Below are positions 1 to 11,379 of a DNA stretch of 64,000 nucleotides, piece after piece (within the stretch, counting starts at the first letter, position 1; every line of letters starts with the position of its first letter). The translations under genes were made by a program, and so were the position numbers. Under the pieces are notes generated by a model. The model saw only the letters and a list, made by a program, of their open reading frames with translations. It made no database searches and was not told where the DNA came from. The stretch is from Linyphia triangularis (Eukaryota; Arthropoda; Arachnida; Araneae; Linyphiidae): positions 33,647,424 through 33,711,423 of the forward strand of contig OZ021733.1 in the NCBI GenBank assembly GCA_963978545.1, in the 5' to 3' direction.

Positions 1-776
1 GGTGAGCAAAATGAGTATGCTTTATTTAAAATAAGAATACTCATTTGAGCATCTAGAAGGTGAGGATAATGTGACTTATCTGGATCCTTGTGGATATGAT
101 ATTAATGGCTAGAAGTGATGTATTCGCCTAACTTGAATTCCTAAGATGACAGAAAGTGTGAGTATACAAACTTTATTTCTGATTTCGTCATAAGAAATAT
201 TTAATCATTTTATTTTTCCTAATTTTATTTGTAGCATTAAAGTCTTATTCACTTTTTTTGCCACATGGAACTGCTTTCAAAGAACACATGTTGATATTTT
301 TTCTTCGAATTGAATATATCTTTACCAAGATCTCGTGTCTATCTCGATTATAGATATGAGCAACATTTAAAGTATATTATTCACTCGTAAAATTTATTTC
401 AATAAGCTATTCAGAAAAGGGAATTCCTTCACATCAAAAATCTTTTTTCTTATTTTCTGTACGGAGTTCTTTTTAAAAAATACTACGACTTCATTTTGCA
501 TGTTTTATAAGACATACCTACAACATTTCTTCTGGCATACAACATTCAAGCCAATTATCGCATAGTTAGAAAAGATGTGTAGAAATAAATAGAATGCACT
601 CATTTTCAAGTAAAATAGTTACTTTTTATTTACACATTCTAATAGGGATCATATTAAAGTCTGATTCCAAAGCTTAATAAAGAGTTTAGTTTAAAATTAA
701 ATTTACTTTTACCAAACGCATATATTTAAAAGCATCTTATTGATAAATTTCTAAAACATTGTATTTTTCCATTTAT
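1..776. other. AT-rich sequence, no gene seen
   Basis: Very AT-rich with stops in all frames. I see no RNA gene, transposon end or repeat that I can support. Confidence 0.6.
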
Positions 777-1163
777 CCATTATATGCATCTGAATGTACC
801 ACCTATTTACATTTAAATTTAACATATTATTTTTATAGATAATCATCTAGTAATGTTTCCTTACAAATTAATTATACAGTAATTTTTCTTTCAAATTAAT
901 TATTAGCCAGTATATACATCTGAATGTACCACCTATTTATATTTAAATTTAACATATTATTTTTATAGATAATCATCTAGTAATGTTTCCTTACAAATTA
1001 ATTATACATTAATTTTTCTTTCAAATTAATTATTATCCATTATATGCATCTGAATGTACCACCTATTTACATTTAAATTTAACATATTATTTTTATAGAT
1101 AATCATCTAGTAATGTTTCCTTACAAATTAATTATATAGTAATTTTTCTTTCAAATTAATTAT
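777..1163. repeat. three-copy 130-bp tandem repeat
   Basis: Three adjacent, nearly identical copies start at about 781, 911 and 1041, so the period is exactly 130 bp. Each carries GCATCTGAATGTACCACC (ACATCTGAATGTACCACC in the second) followed by AT-rich sequence ending in TTTCAAATTAATTAT. Copies differ by only a few substitutions, for example a C/T change in CTATTTAC versus CTATTTAT, so the expansion is recent. No ORF and no known satellite is recognised. Confidence 0.93.
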
Positions 1164-1984
1164 GAATAAATACTTTTCAAAAATGGAGTTGTTCAGTAAT
1201 GAGTATAATAACTTGTTAACAAGAAGTTTACTGGAACTTGCCTTTTTCTAATTAAAATACAAAATGTGTATGAATGTGTCGTGATATATATATATCTTGT
1301 TCATTCTTGAAAACTAATATAATCCTTAAATTTACTAGTTTTAAGTATATATATTTAAAATTAACATCCCGAGTTCCATTATATTATTTTTAACTGTGAA
1401 ATAATTTTGATTATGAACTCCCATTTCATAAATTCAAAAACAATAAAATTAATTATTTATCACAATTTAGCTTTTTTGTAGCAATATTGTAAAAAAATTA
1501 TTCCTTGATTTCTTTGCATATAAATTAATAAAAATCTTGAGATATATTAATTTGGTATTTAATTTCTCATCAATTAATAGTTCAATACTTTTTTTTTTAA
1601 ATATCTTAAATGCTTTGAATACTTCGCATTTTTCTTTATCTCTTACTTCAATACATATATAGAGTATAAAATTTGTGTACTAAAATTTTATTTTAAAATA
1701 TTTACATATAATTAAGATTTTCTTATTTATTCAATGTTAGAAATTTTCAACTCTAAGGTACATAAATTTTACAAAAAAAAAAACTAATTATAAAATTAAA
1801 TTCGATCTCAATAGTTTGCGTATTCCTTATTTTCACATCTTATATTGTTTCGTGTGTATTTTTATTTAAATTGTTTGTCTATAAATAAAATTCTGAATAT
1901 TTTGTAGCATACTGAGTAAAATAGTGTTAAAAAAACAATTGAAGATAATCTGTCTTTGATTTCTGTCAAGGCATTTTGTGGATG
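1164..1984. other. AT-rich sequence, no gene seen
   Basis: Low-complexity AT-rich DNA with short homopolymer runs. Nothing supportable was found on either strand. Confidence 0.55.
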
Positions 1985-3279
1985 TTTTATATTGTTAAAT
2001 ATACTTTAAGTACTTAGTGGAAATAAGAATTCAAAGAGTGACTTCACCAACTATAAGCAAGATTAATCGGAAAATGTCTTTTTTATCTTATAGAAACGTC
2101 AGTCTGTTAGATGAATTTAAAACTTCTGTTTGTCGTCTAGCAATATAAAACTGATCCGAACTACATGGTAAATGTCTACTGGCATCTCACTTCAGCTTGA
2201 AAAAAAATCGCCTATATCTGCTATTAGGGTTCCTTATTAGTGACTTATTTACTTTTTTTTTTAAAGAATTTGTGGAAATAAGAATACAAAGAATGACTTT
2301 TCGGCATATCAGCCAGATTAATCGGAATATATCCTTTTTATATTGCAGATGAGATTGACTGTTTGATGAATTTAATACCTCTAGCAGTTGATTTCCTAGC
2401 AAAATTGGTTTCCTAGCAAAATAGAAATGATCTAAACAACATTGTGAATGTTCTTACTCCTAAAGAAAATTAACAGCCTATTTAGTCTTTGAAAAGATTG
2501 GTCTTTAATTGCTATAAAGATATTTTATTGATGTAATTGATGTTATCGACTATACATTGAAGCCTCAATATTAGAAGAGTATCTTTATGACGTACCAAAC
2601 AGAGTTCCTCAGAATAAGTTTTTCTTATTTTACTTAGAATTGAAAATTTGAATATCTCTTAACATACGCTATACTAGTAAAACAATACTAAACTTAACAA
2701 CACGGTGAACGTTTTTTTTTTAAATACCTGACATCAGCTGGGTATTATTCAAAAAGTAAGTTAAATAGTTACCTCCAGTCTTTAAATTAAGTTTTTGAAA
2801 TTTAACTCGAGAAACTGTTTTTAAGATAGGCATCTTAAAATATATTTCAGGTTAAATAGAAAATGACACCAAAAAATTTGTCTTTTCTTGCTATCTCGGT
2901 ACTCTATAGAGATCTCATGACATAGTGAATAACGAGGCAATAAGAATGCAAAGGTTGATGAGTTTCATGACCTATCAATAGGATAACAGAATAAGTCTTT
3001 CTTATTTTGCTAGAGGCCGTAAGTTAGATGAATTTAAAAATCTCTCACCTACGTCCTACTAGTAAAATGATACTGAACTGAACCATCTGGCAAAAGATCC
3101 TTCTAATATACCTGTTATAAGCAATTTAATATTCAACAAGTTTAATAGCTGCCTTGGACTACTTGGATTCTTTGGACAACTACCTAACTACATGGTAAGT
3201 TTTTCCTCTAAAATCTTAAATAAGCTGTGGCACTACAAGTGTAGTGATCACCTGTAGTCTTTAAATTAATACAACTTTC

Positions 3280-3741
3280 GTCTAAGGACTGATCTAATAA
3301 CCCCAGAAATTATTTTGTGAAATAATATCATAGACCATAATGCACTTCTGCGCTAGACTGTAAAAGTTTCGTAAATAACATTTAAAGTCACTATTCAGAA
3401 TGCTCTTTAATTCTGATGTCGCGGTTTTCTTGATGTCTTCGACATCTTCAAACTTTGTCCTTTTTAGCAAATATTTCAGTTTCATAAACAAGAAAAGTCT
3501 TCAGATCCTAAGTCCGGAGAATATGGAAGGTTATTCATCTTTACGACCTCATGCTTTGCCAACACAGTTTCGCAGGAAACTTAATGTGAGGATTGTTGAG
3601 CAAAAGAAGCCAACATCCTTCATGTCGAAAACGAGCAAATTCTTACTCAGCGAATTCTCAATCAAAGTCGGGCAAGAACTTCTGCGTAAAAACTGCCTTG
3701 TGACAGTTTTACAGGTGGAGTAAATTCGTGATGAATGAACA
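3280..3741 (-). pseudogene. decayed mariner-type transposase, C-terminal half
   Basis: Read on the minus strand, the segment encodes a YSPDL motif (about 3525-3510), the context of the last catalytic aspartate of mariner DD34D transposases. It is followed by LFMKLKYLLK and by KFEDVEDIKKTATSELKSI, which matches the usual mariner tail of a K/R-F-x-D-V-x-x-I helix. The frame then runs through a SLAQKCI-like end. A frameshift separates YSPDL from LFMKLK, and no N-terminal helix-turn-helix region is visible, so the gene is dead. The family motifs are established knowledge. Assignment to mariner rather than another Tc1/mariner branch is inferred from the YSPDL and RFxDVxxI spacing. The ORF on the opposite strand here is antisense noise. 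Confidence 0.68.
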
Positions 3742-3920
3742 AGGTTTGAAGATGTAGAAGAGATCACGATAACCATAACGTTAGATTTTAAGAGCATTTC
3801 GAAAGTGAATTTAAAAGTTGTTTCCTAAACTTTTACAGTCAAGCACAGAAGTACATTACGGCAGGTGAATTAAATGAGTATGTAATTCACATAATATTGT
3901 CTGTAGTAATTAGATATGTC
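3742..3920 (+). pseudogene. inverted second copy of mariner transposase C-terminus
   Basis: The plus strand reads TRFEDVEEI and then the same tail as the minus-strand copy at 3280-3465, with stops and substitutions. Alignment of the two arms continues to both outer edges (matching TTAGATCAGTCC with TTAGATATGTCC). The pair therefore forms an inverted repeat of about 170 bp per arm around a 276-bp centre. It is truncated at its 5' side and noncoding. Confidence 0.6.
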
Positions 3921-4405
3921 CTGAAAATTAATAGCTGCACTGTTTAATGTTTTTTAGTAATGCCTGTCTTTGAAATAGATATCTGAAAATATATTTTAGG
4001 TTAAATCGAAAAAAAATAGTATTTTTTTATATATCGGAATTCTATTGCGATTTTATTGTTTATAAGAATAAAGTAAATACTTCTTTCCATAGAGGACATT
4101 AAGGAAATCAGAATGAAAAGATTGAGTGACTTCATAACCCATCGACAGGACTCATCATAATAAGTCTTTCTTATTTAGCTAGTAGCCGTAAGTTAGATGA
4201 ATTTGTAAATCTCTGACTTACGTTCTACTAGTGAAATAATAATGAACTGAAATACTTGGTGAAAGTTTCATCTAATATCCCCCTGATAGAAGCTATTTAA
4301 TAGTCAACAAGTCGGCATTCTTTGGACTACTACCTATAACTACCTGGTAATTTTTTTCTAAACTGTGTATTTTTTTTCCTTTACTGTATATTTTAAATAA
4401 ACTGT

Positions 4406-4879
4406 GGCATATTTAATAAGCTTAAAGGCCAAATAAAAAAATGTTTTAACTGAAAATGTTACAAAACACACTAAAAAAGTTTTTAAGTGTAAAACTATGG
4501 TAAGGTATAATTTTCTTAGGTCTTGATGGTACTAACTTGTATGAGAAGTAGCTCAAAAATGAGTTTTCTATACGGCGACACGTCATCTAAATGATATTTC
4601 ACTACTTCTGAATTTAAAATAAAATTATATATATATATATATATATGTAACGGTAAAATAGTGTTGACACTCTTAGTATATAAAAAAGCAGCCGAGATTA
4701 AGCAAATGTAAAAGCTTATTGTCATAAAGGCTCAGAGCTAAGGGATAAATATATATATTTAATTCGAAATAAAATTATGAAATAGAACATGGCATTTTAG
4801 GTGATTATGGGAAAAAAAATATCAAAATATGATTTTAGTATATTTAAAGTGCTTGCGACAGCTTTTGGCCCTTTAAAAA
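4406..4879. other. AT-rich spacer with (AT)n microsatellite
   Basis: No gene is seen. A perfect (TA) run of about 11 units lies at 4625-4646. Short ORFs here are AT-rich chance frames. Confidence 0.55.
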
Positions 4880-5458
4880 AATTCCACCCTTATATATGTG
4901 TGAAAATCTGTATTGAGAAAAATTGTAATTATCTTTCAATTGAAGGATTTGTAATTTTATCTTGTATAACGACTTCACCTTTCCATAGATTTCATCACTA
5001 GAGGACGAGTAGAAACTATTTCAAGATGCCATTTGGAAAAGCTACTTTTGTGTAAGAATGGTTATGTTTTCGAATTTTATTAAATATACAAGATTATTAT
5101 CCTTCCAACACAATGATAGTTCGTACAACTGAAAGGAATTCACTCGCTGTTAAAATTTAATATATTACAAAGAAGTTTACTGGTACTTAATATGTTTCTA
5201 TGGTTCTCAACACTTATAACCCGGAAAATAAACCTTTATTAGTGATATTGTAGCAGATATGGCAAATAAAAGAATAAAGCATACATCATCTACAAATTAC
5301 GCAAACCATTTTGACCAAGGCAAATTAAAAACAGTGAGGGAAGTTTTTCTACACTTGAAGCTACCCATCCACAAACGCAGTGTAAACTACTTTCATTGAA
5401 TTAGCATTTTGGTCTGCTGTTTTGAGACTCCATTCGAGAATTTTACTTATAGTCCTAG

Positions 5459-6105
5459 AGGCGACTGCAATTTTTGGACCCCATCGAACATCATTCTGAA
5501 TTTTTTATAGAAATCGGAGAAAAATGAGTAGATTGCGAATCCACTGGTCTGCCGTGGCAAAAATGGCCGAAACTGATCAAAAATTGAATTGGAATGAGTT
5601 GAACTAAAATCCGGTTGCCAAATATGTCATAACTTACCAAAAAGAGAACAAACTTTTCCGTCTGGCAACCCACTGCATTTTGATTTTCAATGAGAAAAAG
5701 CGCAAACGATTTCTGATCTCTGACTCGAAAAACTTGTATCTTTTAAAAGTAAGCCAAATTGGCGGCATCAGTTACGTCATCAATGACGTAATGTTTATTG
5801 CCAATTCGGCTCATTTGTGAAAGATTCAAGTAAGCCATAGCCACACATCCGAATCATCTGCAACCTTCTTAATTGAAAATTAAAGAGTGAGGGTTACCAA
5901 ATAAAAAAAAAATGCTCATTATTTGGCAAGTTAAGGCGCATTTGGCAACTGGATTTAGTTCAACTTATTAAAAGTCGATTTTTGACCAGTTTTAGCCATT
6001 TTTTCCACGGCAGACCAGTGGATTCGTAATCTACTCACTTTTCTCCAATTTCTACAAAAAATTCAGAACGAATGTTCGATGGAGTCCAAAAATTGCAGTC
6101 GCTTC
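5459..6105. mobile_element. palindromic foldback element (~645 bp)
   Basis: The whole element is an imperfect palindrome. GCGACTGCAATTTTTGGAC at the left end is matched by GTCCAAAAATTGCAGTCGC at the right end. The arms keep pairing inward through CCACTGGTCTGCCGTGG at about 5540 and its complement at about 6006, past the AAAATTGA-rich stretch, to the centre at 5781-5782. The centre is the perfect 20-bp palindrome TTACGTCATCAATGACGTAA (5772-5791). Flanks TCCTAG and TCCCAG could be a decayed target duplication but this is weak. It interrupts the first array monomer after TTTTACTTATA. No transposase is present, so this is a nonautonomous foldback or MITE-like element; the superfamily is not assigned. 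Confidence 0.85.
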
Positions 6106-8170
6106 CCAGTCTATTATTGGTTCGAAATTTAGCTGAGCCCGAACAACAACTCTACAACTAGATATTCTGTTTGCAACTATGTTTCTCAACCCCCCAAAAA
6201 ACCACATATAATGAGTTTACTGGAAGAATTTGGAATGTAGGCGAGGAGGAGATTTTGACGAATATTATTCGAGTGATGAATTATCATCGTGGTTTTCCAT
6301 TATATATTGAAGCTCATATATAACATGATCATATTTCTATCCTCTGCTTTCTAAATGTGAACTTACTGTACTTTTTCGTTGCATCCCATTTTAAATAAAA
6401 CTTAGTATGACAAATGTTTACTAAAATAAGTTTTTAATTTATTTATAAAACATTTTACAGCACCTGTATCATTTATATCAGTTTAATTTAATTTCTAATA
6501 CGTTATTTTGCAAGTAAAGTCCTTTAAGTAAAACGTATTATTCCAAGTAAGATATACAACTTTACGCAAAAAAATATTAAGCAAGAGTTACGATATTCCT
6601 ATGTATCTAACCTACTTTTGCATAGAACCTTCCAATTGGTCTTTGTATTATCAGATAAAACATGTGGATATTTCTGAAATATATGTTATCTTTAAACATA
6701 TATGCAATCACCGGTTTTTTCCCAAGAATATCCGTTATATTACATTTTCAGAAGTACTTTTTTCCTCACGTTTTCTAGATATAAATCTAGATAAAAGTTC
6801 ATATCCACTTTTGTTGTTAAATTATTATTCTTTCCAAGCTCTATATATGTGAATGAACATGAAATAAAAAACACTGTTCATCAACTATTCACAGATTAGA
6901 AGGTCAAGCTGAACTATAAATGATACTAGTAAAAATTCATTTTATGGAATAATGTAATTCACAGATTTTCAGAAGGTCACCTAGAATTAAATAACATTTA
7001 TAAACCTATCATACAAGAGAAATCTGTTTTATGTATGAGTTGCTTCGTTAGATCATAAAAAATGGTTTATAAATACACACCACGTCTTCAGGTGTAAGAA
7101 TTAAGCAGCACATTTCATTAGTGATTTTAAGTTATATTTCAAGTTCTGTCTTTTCTAGAACAAATTATTCAGGACTTTATGGAGCAAGGGCAACAGATGG
7201 TCTAGACATCTGGTCTGCAGAAATAAGTTCTAAACTCTAGAGGGAAAATGTTAACCAAGAGGACCATTAAGGAAACGAAAAACATGAGCCAACCATCATT
7301 TCAATATTGAGGGAGCAGAAAATTTATGTTATTAAGGCATAGCAATAATCATCTGTATTCTTTTTACTTAACTTAATTGAAATTATTATAAAAGATTTCC
7401 TGACATATTTTCTATGAAACAATTACTTGCTGTTAATTTAAAATTTTAAATATGGTGCATCGACGGTGTAGAAAACATAGTCCATTTAATGACCTACCAA
7501 CTTTCTTTGATAACACAAAGTTGTTTCACATATCACTTTGGCTTTGATTGGCTCAAATTCTGATATTTTCAAAAGGTTTTATGATGATAAAACATATACA
7601 TTTTATAATATAACGACTTATTCAATAGAATGATTAATTTAAACTGGTGGTTGCAAACGCTATTATTTATATCTTAACTTAACAATCTTGAATATATTTT
7701 TTTTATATTGATTCTACATCATATTACTCTGCTTGGGTGAAATCAAATAAATTGTATCGCAAAAAATATATTTGAGTCACCTTTGGTCAATATTTTTTAG
7801 TTCAATAGTCATAATTTTTAAGTTCAATAGTTATATTTTAGTTCGATAGTTTTGTACAAGTAACTGAAGTAGTTCAAAAACAATCAAAAGAGGAATTTGA
7901 GTATATTTTAAAAATTGTATAATCATCTAATCCTTCAAATTATATTAAGATATAGGGTATAATTTTTGGATTGTTTTGAATTTGTTTTACCTTGTTCTAT
8001 TCAATTCAGCACTATTACAATATGTAAACATAGTGTCTGTACTAAGGAAATTACTTTCGGTGCAAACCTTTTCACTTTTTTACAATCTAAAATGTACTAT
8101 CTAAAAGATACTGCGTATTACTTACATTTTACAATTTTTTTAACTAGGCTACATTATCTTCCTCCTCTTT
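6106..8170. other. AT-rich sequence without recognisable gene
   Basis: This stretch does not match the array monomers and has no ORF above 83 codons. One segment, 7181-7204, matches 21 of 24 bases of the interior of the TTAA-flanked MITE at 37910-37933, so an old related insertion is possible but its ends are not visible. Confidence 0.45.
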
Positions 8171-8432
8171 CTAGACCATTTATTTTACTACTGAAATTAT
8201 TACTCCTCTTTCTCAAGGAGTTTTTTCTTCTCTCTCTAGACTATAATGCATTTTACAACTGAAACTGTTCCTCTTTCTTTTATGGTAGTTCTTTCTCCTT
8301 CTAGACAATTATTCATTTTACAACAGAAACTATTTCTCCTCGTTCTAATGGTCAATCTTTCTCTTCCTAGACTATATTTAATCTTAGTATTTAAATTGTT
8401 GCTCCTCTTTCTCGTGCCATTTATGAAAAGCT
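8171..8432 (+). repeat. four-copy 65-bp pyrimidine-rich tandem repeat
   Basis: Units begin with CTAGAC at 8171, 8236, 8301 and 8367, giving periods of 65, 65 and 66 bp. Each has an ATTTTACAACTGAAA-like block followed by a C/T-rich block such as CTCCTCTTTCT. The array sits directly upstream of the second exon-like core at 8427, in the place where other monomers have their pyrimidine tract. The overlapping ORFs at about 7966-8485 are by-products of this skewed composition. Confidence 0.85.
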
Positions 8433-9499
8433 ATTTTTGTGTCGGAATGTTTATGGTTTTAAATTTTATTGAATGTCAAAGATAACTCCAACATAATGAT
8501 AGTTCTTACAATTGAAATTATTTCTCTCTCTGTGAAAATTTAATTTCTTACAAAGAAGTTTACTGGTAAAATGCATGTTACAATGTTTATCAACCCTTGT
8601 TATATGAAAAAGTAACATTTATTGGTGCTTATGCATCAAATATGACAAATACAAAAATAGTACATTTGTCAACTACTTATTACTACCCAAACCGTTTTGA
8701 TCAAGGCAAATAAAATTCAGTTAGAGAAATTTTATACACACGCCGCATACAAAGCTATTACCCGTATACGTTTTGTGGCGTTTTTACAATCTGCAGTAAT
8801 ATAGTTTATAGTTTTTTGTTTTTAGACACCATTTTAAAATTTTCCTTATCGGTAAAAATAATTTACTGAAAATGAACGAACTTCTCAATGACCCTTTACA
8901 CTATTTAAACAACTTTTTTGTCAATCAATGGTACCGTTCAACAACGTCATAAACTGTGAAATTATGGTTGTGGTTTAAGACAAAAATTTTTTAATATAAT
9001 GAACGTGGTTCAAAGGTATTCAGTCTTGCCACAGAAGTAGATTCCTGAGAGGATGAGGACATAAAGGGCTCTTTGAAAGACAGCAATTGTTTTATTTCAC
9101 CACTTCTCAAGGCACTCAAAAGTTTGTTGAAAAAAGTCGGTAAAAAATGCATGAATATTTTCTATTCAAAAAGTATTGTGTATTCATTTATAATGTTTAT
9201 CCTTACAGAAACGAATGATAAATAAATATGCTTCACGTATTGAAATATTGAAATGAATTGAATTTGGCAGTTACCTATCTAAAGCTTTTGAGCAGTTCTT
9301 CATTTTCAGAATTGAATTCCTACATGATTTAAATAAGAGAAGGTGTACAAGGATTCTGAAATAAATAAAGCCCTTAAATAGGGATTATCTTAAACCTCAA
9401 ATTAAATTAAATAAATTGGAGAATTAAATTTGGCACAATTTTTTTCATTTGCCTTTGTAATTTTAACTATTGTCATTTTGATATAATATTTATGTAAAT

Positions 9500-9686
9500 C
9501 AGAATTCGCCATTAACTTTTAGAGGCGGGCCTTATGACTTATGTTGGAGCTTTTCACGGGCCGGATGCACTAATATATGTATCTTTAAATATTATCAATT
9601 TAATAATGTATAGCATTTCTGAAAACTGGAAAAAAAATTGGATTTTTTTTTTTTTTTTTTACCTTAATAAAATAACAATTGATATT

Positions 9687-9724
<38 letters not shown>

Positions 9725-10236
9725 AATCAAAAAATAAAATTTTTTATTAGTAGTAAATCTAAGTCTAAAAACGAAGTGAATCTTTTGTTTCAACGTGACA
9801 ATGCAACTTTACCTAACTTTTAATAAAACTATGTAAACTGTACTTCCAGATTATTCCGTTTAAGTAGATATTAATTGTGAGACGATGGCGGTAAAAATCT
9901 TTCAGTTTATTTTATGATAGAGTCGATGTCAGTCGCAGTATTTGTTGCAGCCAATTTCTTATAATTTGTCCAAATGAGATTCAGTTAAGTTATTCCTGCA
10001 TTTATTCTTGATGAAAACCACCTTGCTGAAATCTTCTCCATATAATTTCTTCGGACACGTAGTGTGAACCTCTGTTCTACATAGTTAACACATACTATTT
10101 CGTATAAATTACAATTATGTAAAAAATGTCCATACCGGGAAACTTTACCTTTTTATCTTCTGTGGTGCCGGCGGGCCGCAGGAAAAATCTTTCGAGGGCC
10201 ATATCTGACCAGCGGGCCGCCTAGTGGCTAACGCTG
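9500..10236 (-). mobile_element. hAT transposon relic with perfect 8-bp target duplication
   Basis: The element is bounded by ATGTAAAT at 9492-9499 and the identical ATGTAAAT at 10237-10244, the 8-bp duplication typical of hAT elements. Its ends are CAGAATTCGCCA and TGGCTAACGCTG, imperfect inverted repeats starting CAG, with G/C-rich subterminal blocks (GGCGGGCC near the left, GCGGGCCGCC near the right). Other array monomers carry the uninterrupted site (for example TGTCTGTAAATGG near 14852), confirming insertion into the repeat. At 737 bp it is internally deleted relative to autonomous hATs, and it contains long poly-T tracts at 9643-9660 and 9690-9720. Confidence 0.9.
9890..10080 (-). pseudogene. 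hAT transposase C-terminal remnant
   Basis: On the minus strand, about 10060-9930, the translation contains KCRNNLTESHLDKL. It resembles the K-x-R-N-x-L-x-x-x-H-L block near the C-terminus of hAT transposases, and is followed by a further conserved-looking stretch after an in-frame stop. Stops and small size mark it as dead. It lies inside the hAT relic whose ends and target duplication are intact, which supports the assignment independently. Confidence 0.5.
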
Positions 10237-11379
10237 ATGTAAATGGTTAAATTATTTCAATTTATATTTCTCATATCTCAACTCTGTAGAAACTTAAAGA
10301 AAAAAAAACTTTTTGAAGTTTTCCACTCGTTATCGTAAGAACCAGCAAAGGGTATGCTCCTAAACTTAAATTTGGGAATATGGTTCAAGTTCTTGAGAAG
10401 ATTGACATTTAAAGACCGATGGCCGCATGAGATGTGAATATACGTCACTGCAACTTGATGTAATAACAGGTAACCAGTTTGTAGACAATTCCTTTTAGAG
10501 TTGAGTGTCGTATTATCAAAGCTTATTTATTTATTGAAAATCTGTATTGAGCCAAATTATAATTATCTTTTGATTTGATAGATTTTGCAATTTAATCTTG
10601 TATAACGACCTGATCTTTCCTTAAATTTGTATCACTACAAAGTTTATGTTTAGCTTATTGGACTTTGAAAATAGTACAGAAACCTCTAGAAAGCCTAATT
10701 TATGTTTCGTGGATTGGATCTTGAGAAACAGCGCAGACTCTATTTTTAGATGAAATTCTGAAGAACTACTACTGTGGAGGAATGATTATGGTGTTCGATT
10801 TTATTAAATATCTGAGATCATAATCTTTCCAACACAACAATAGTTCATACAACTGAAACGATTTCACTTGCTGTGAAAATTTAATTCCTTATCAAGTAGT
10901 TTACAGGTACTATAAATATTACTTTGTTAATTACACGAAAAATGATACGCTTGTTATTTCTTATGTACCAAACATGACAAATACAACAATAGTGCATTTG
11001 TCAACTATTTATTATACAAATCATTTGATTAAAGCAAATAAAACCAGTGAGATTTTGATTAAAGCAAATAGAAGAAGTGAAAGAACTGTTTCTACACAAG
11101 CCTATTCGCAAACGCTGTGTGGCGTACCACTAACTTCAGTGATATAGTTTTCAGTCTACTGTCATAGACTACACTCGATTATTTTCCTTATTGAAAAGAG
11201 TATTTGGCTGAACAAGAATGAACCGCTCAATAACCTTTTTTGCAGAGACTATTTAAACACTATTTTTGTCATTTGACGATACTGTTTAACAACGTTACTA
11301 ACCGTGAATTTGTGGTTGTGTTTTGGAACCGAATAGACGGCTTTAATGTAATAGGATAAATGTAAACTTAATAATTTCA

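Larger units (their letters stand above)
1985..4405 (+). repeat. diverged direct-repeat zone (about 5 related segments)
   Basis: Related segments recur in the same direction at about 2020, 2272, 2590, 2936 and 4096. They share words such as GAAATAAGAATNCAAAG, TAAGTCTTTCTTATTT and CGTAAGTTAGATGAATTT. The pair 3010-3230 and 4184-4405 is the clearest: it shares a long colinear stretch ending at a shared AAATAAGCTGTGG/AAATAAACTGTGG. The mariner relic at about 3.28-3.92 kb sits between these two copies. The family is not recognised and has no reading frame. Confidence 0.6.

Noticed and set aside
3400..3723. 107-codon plus-strand ORF in a GC-richer patch
   Set aside because: The minus strand of the same segment carries mariner transposase motifs (YSPDL, KFEDVEDI), so the plus frame is antisense.
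5491..5673. 60-codon minus ORF
   Set aside because: It lies wholly in one arm of the palindromic foldback element and the other arm does not preserve the frame.
9643..9720. Long poly-T runs considered as a retroposon A-tail
   Set aside because: They lie inside a hAT element with intact ends and target duplication, so no separate insertion is needed.
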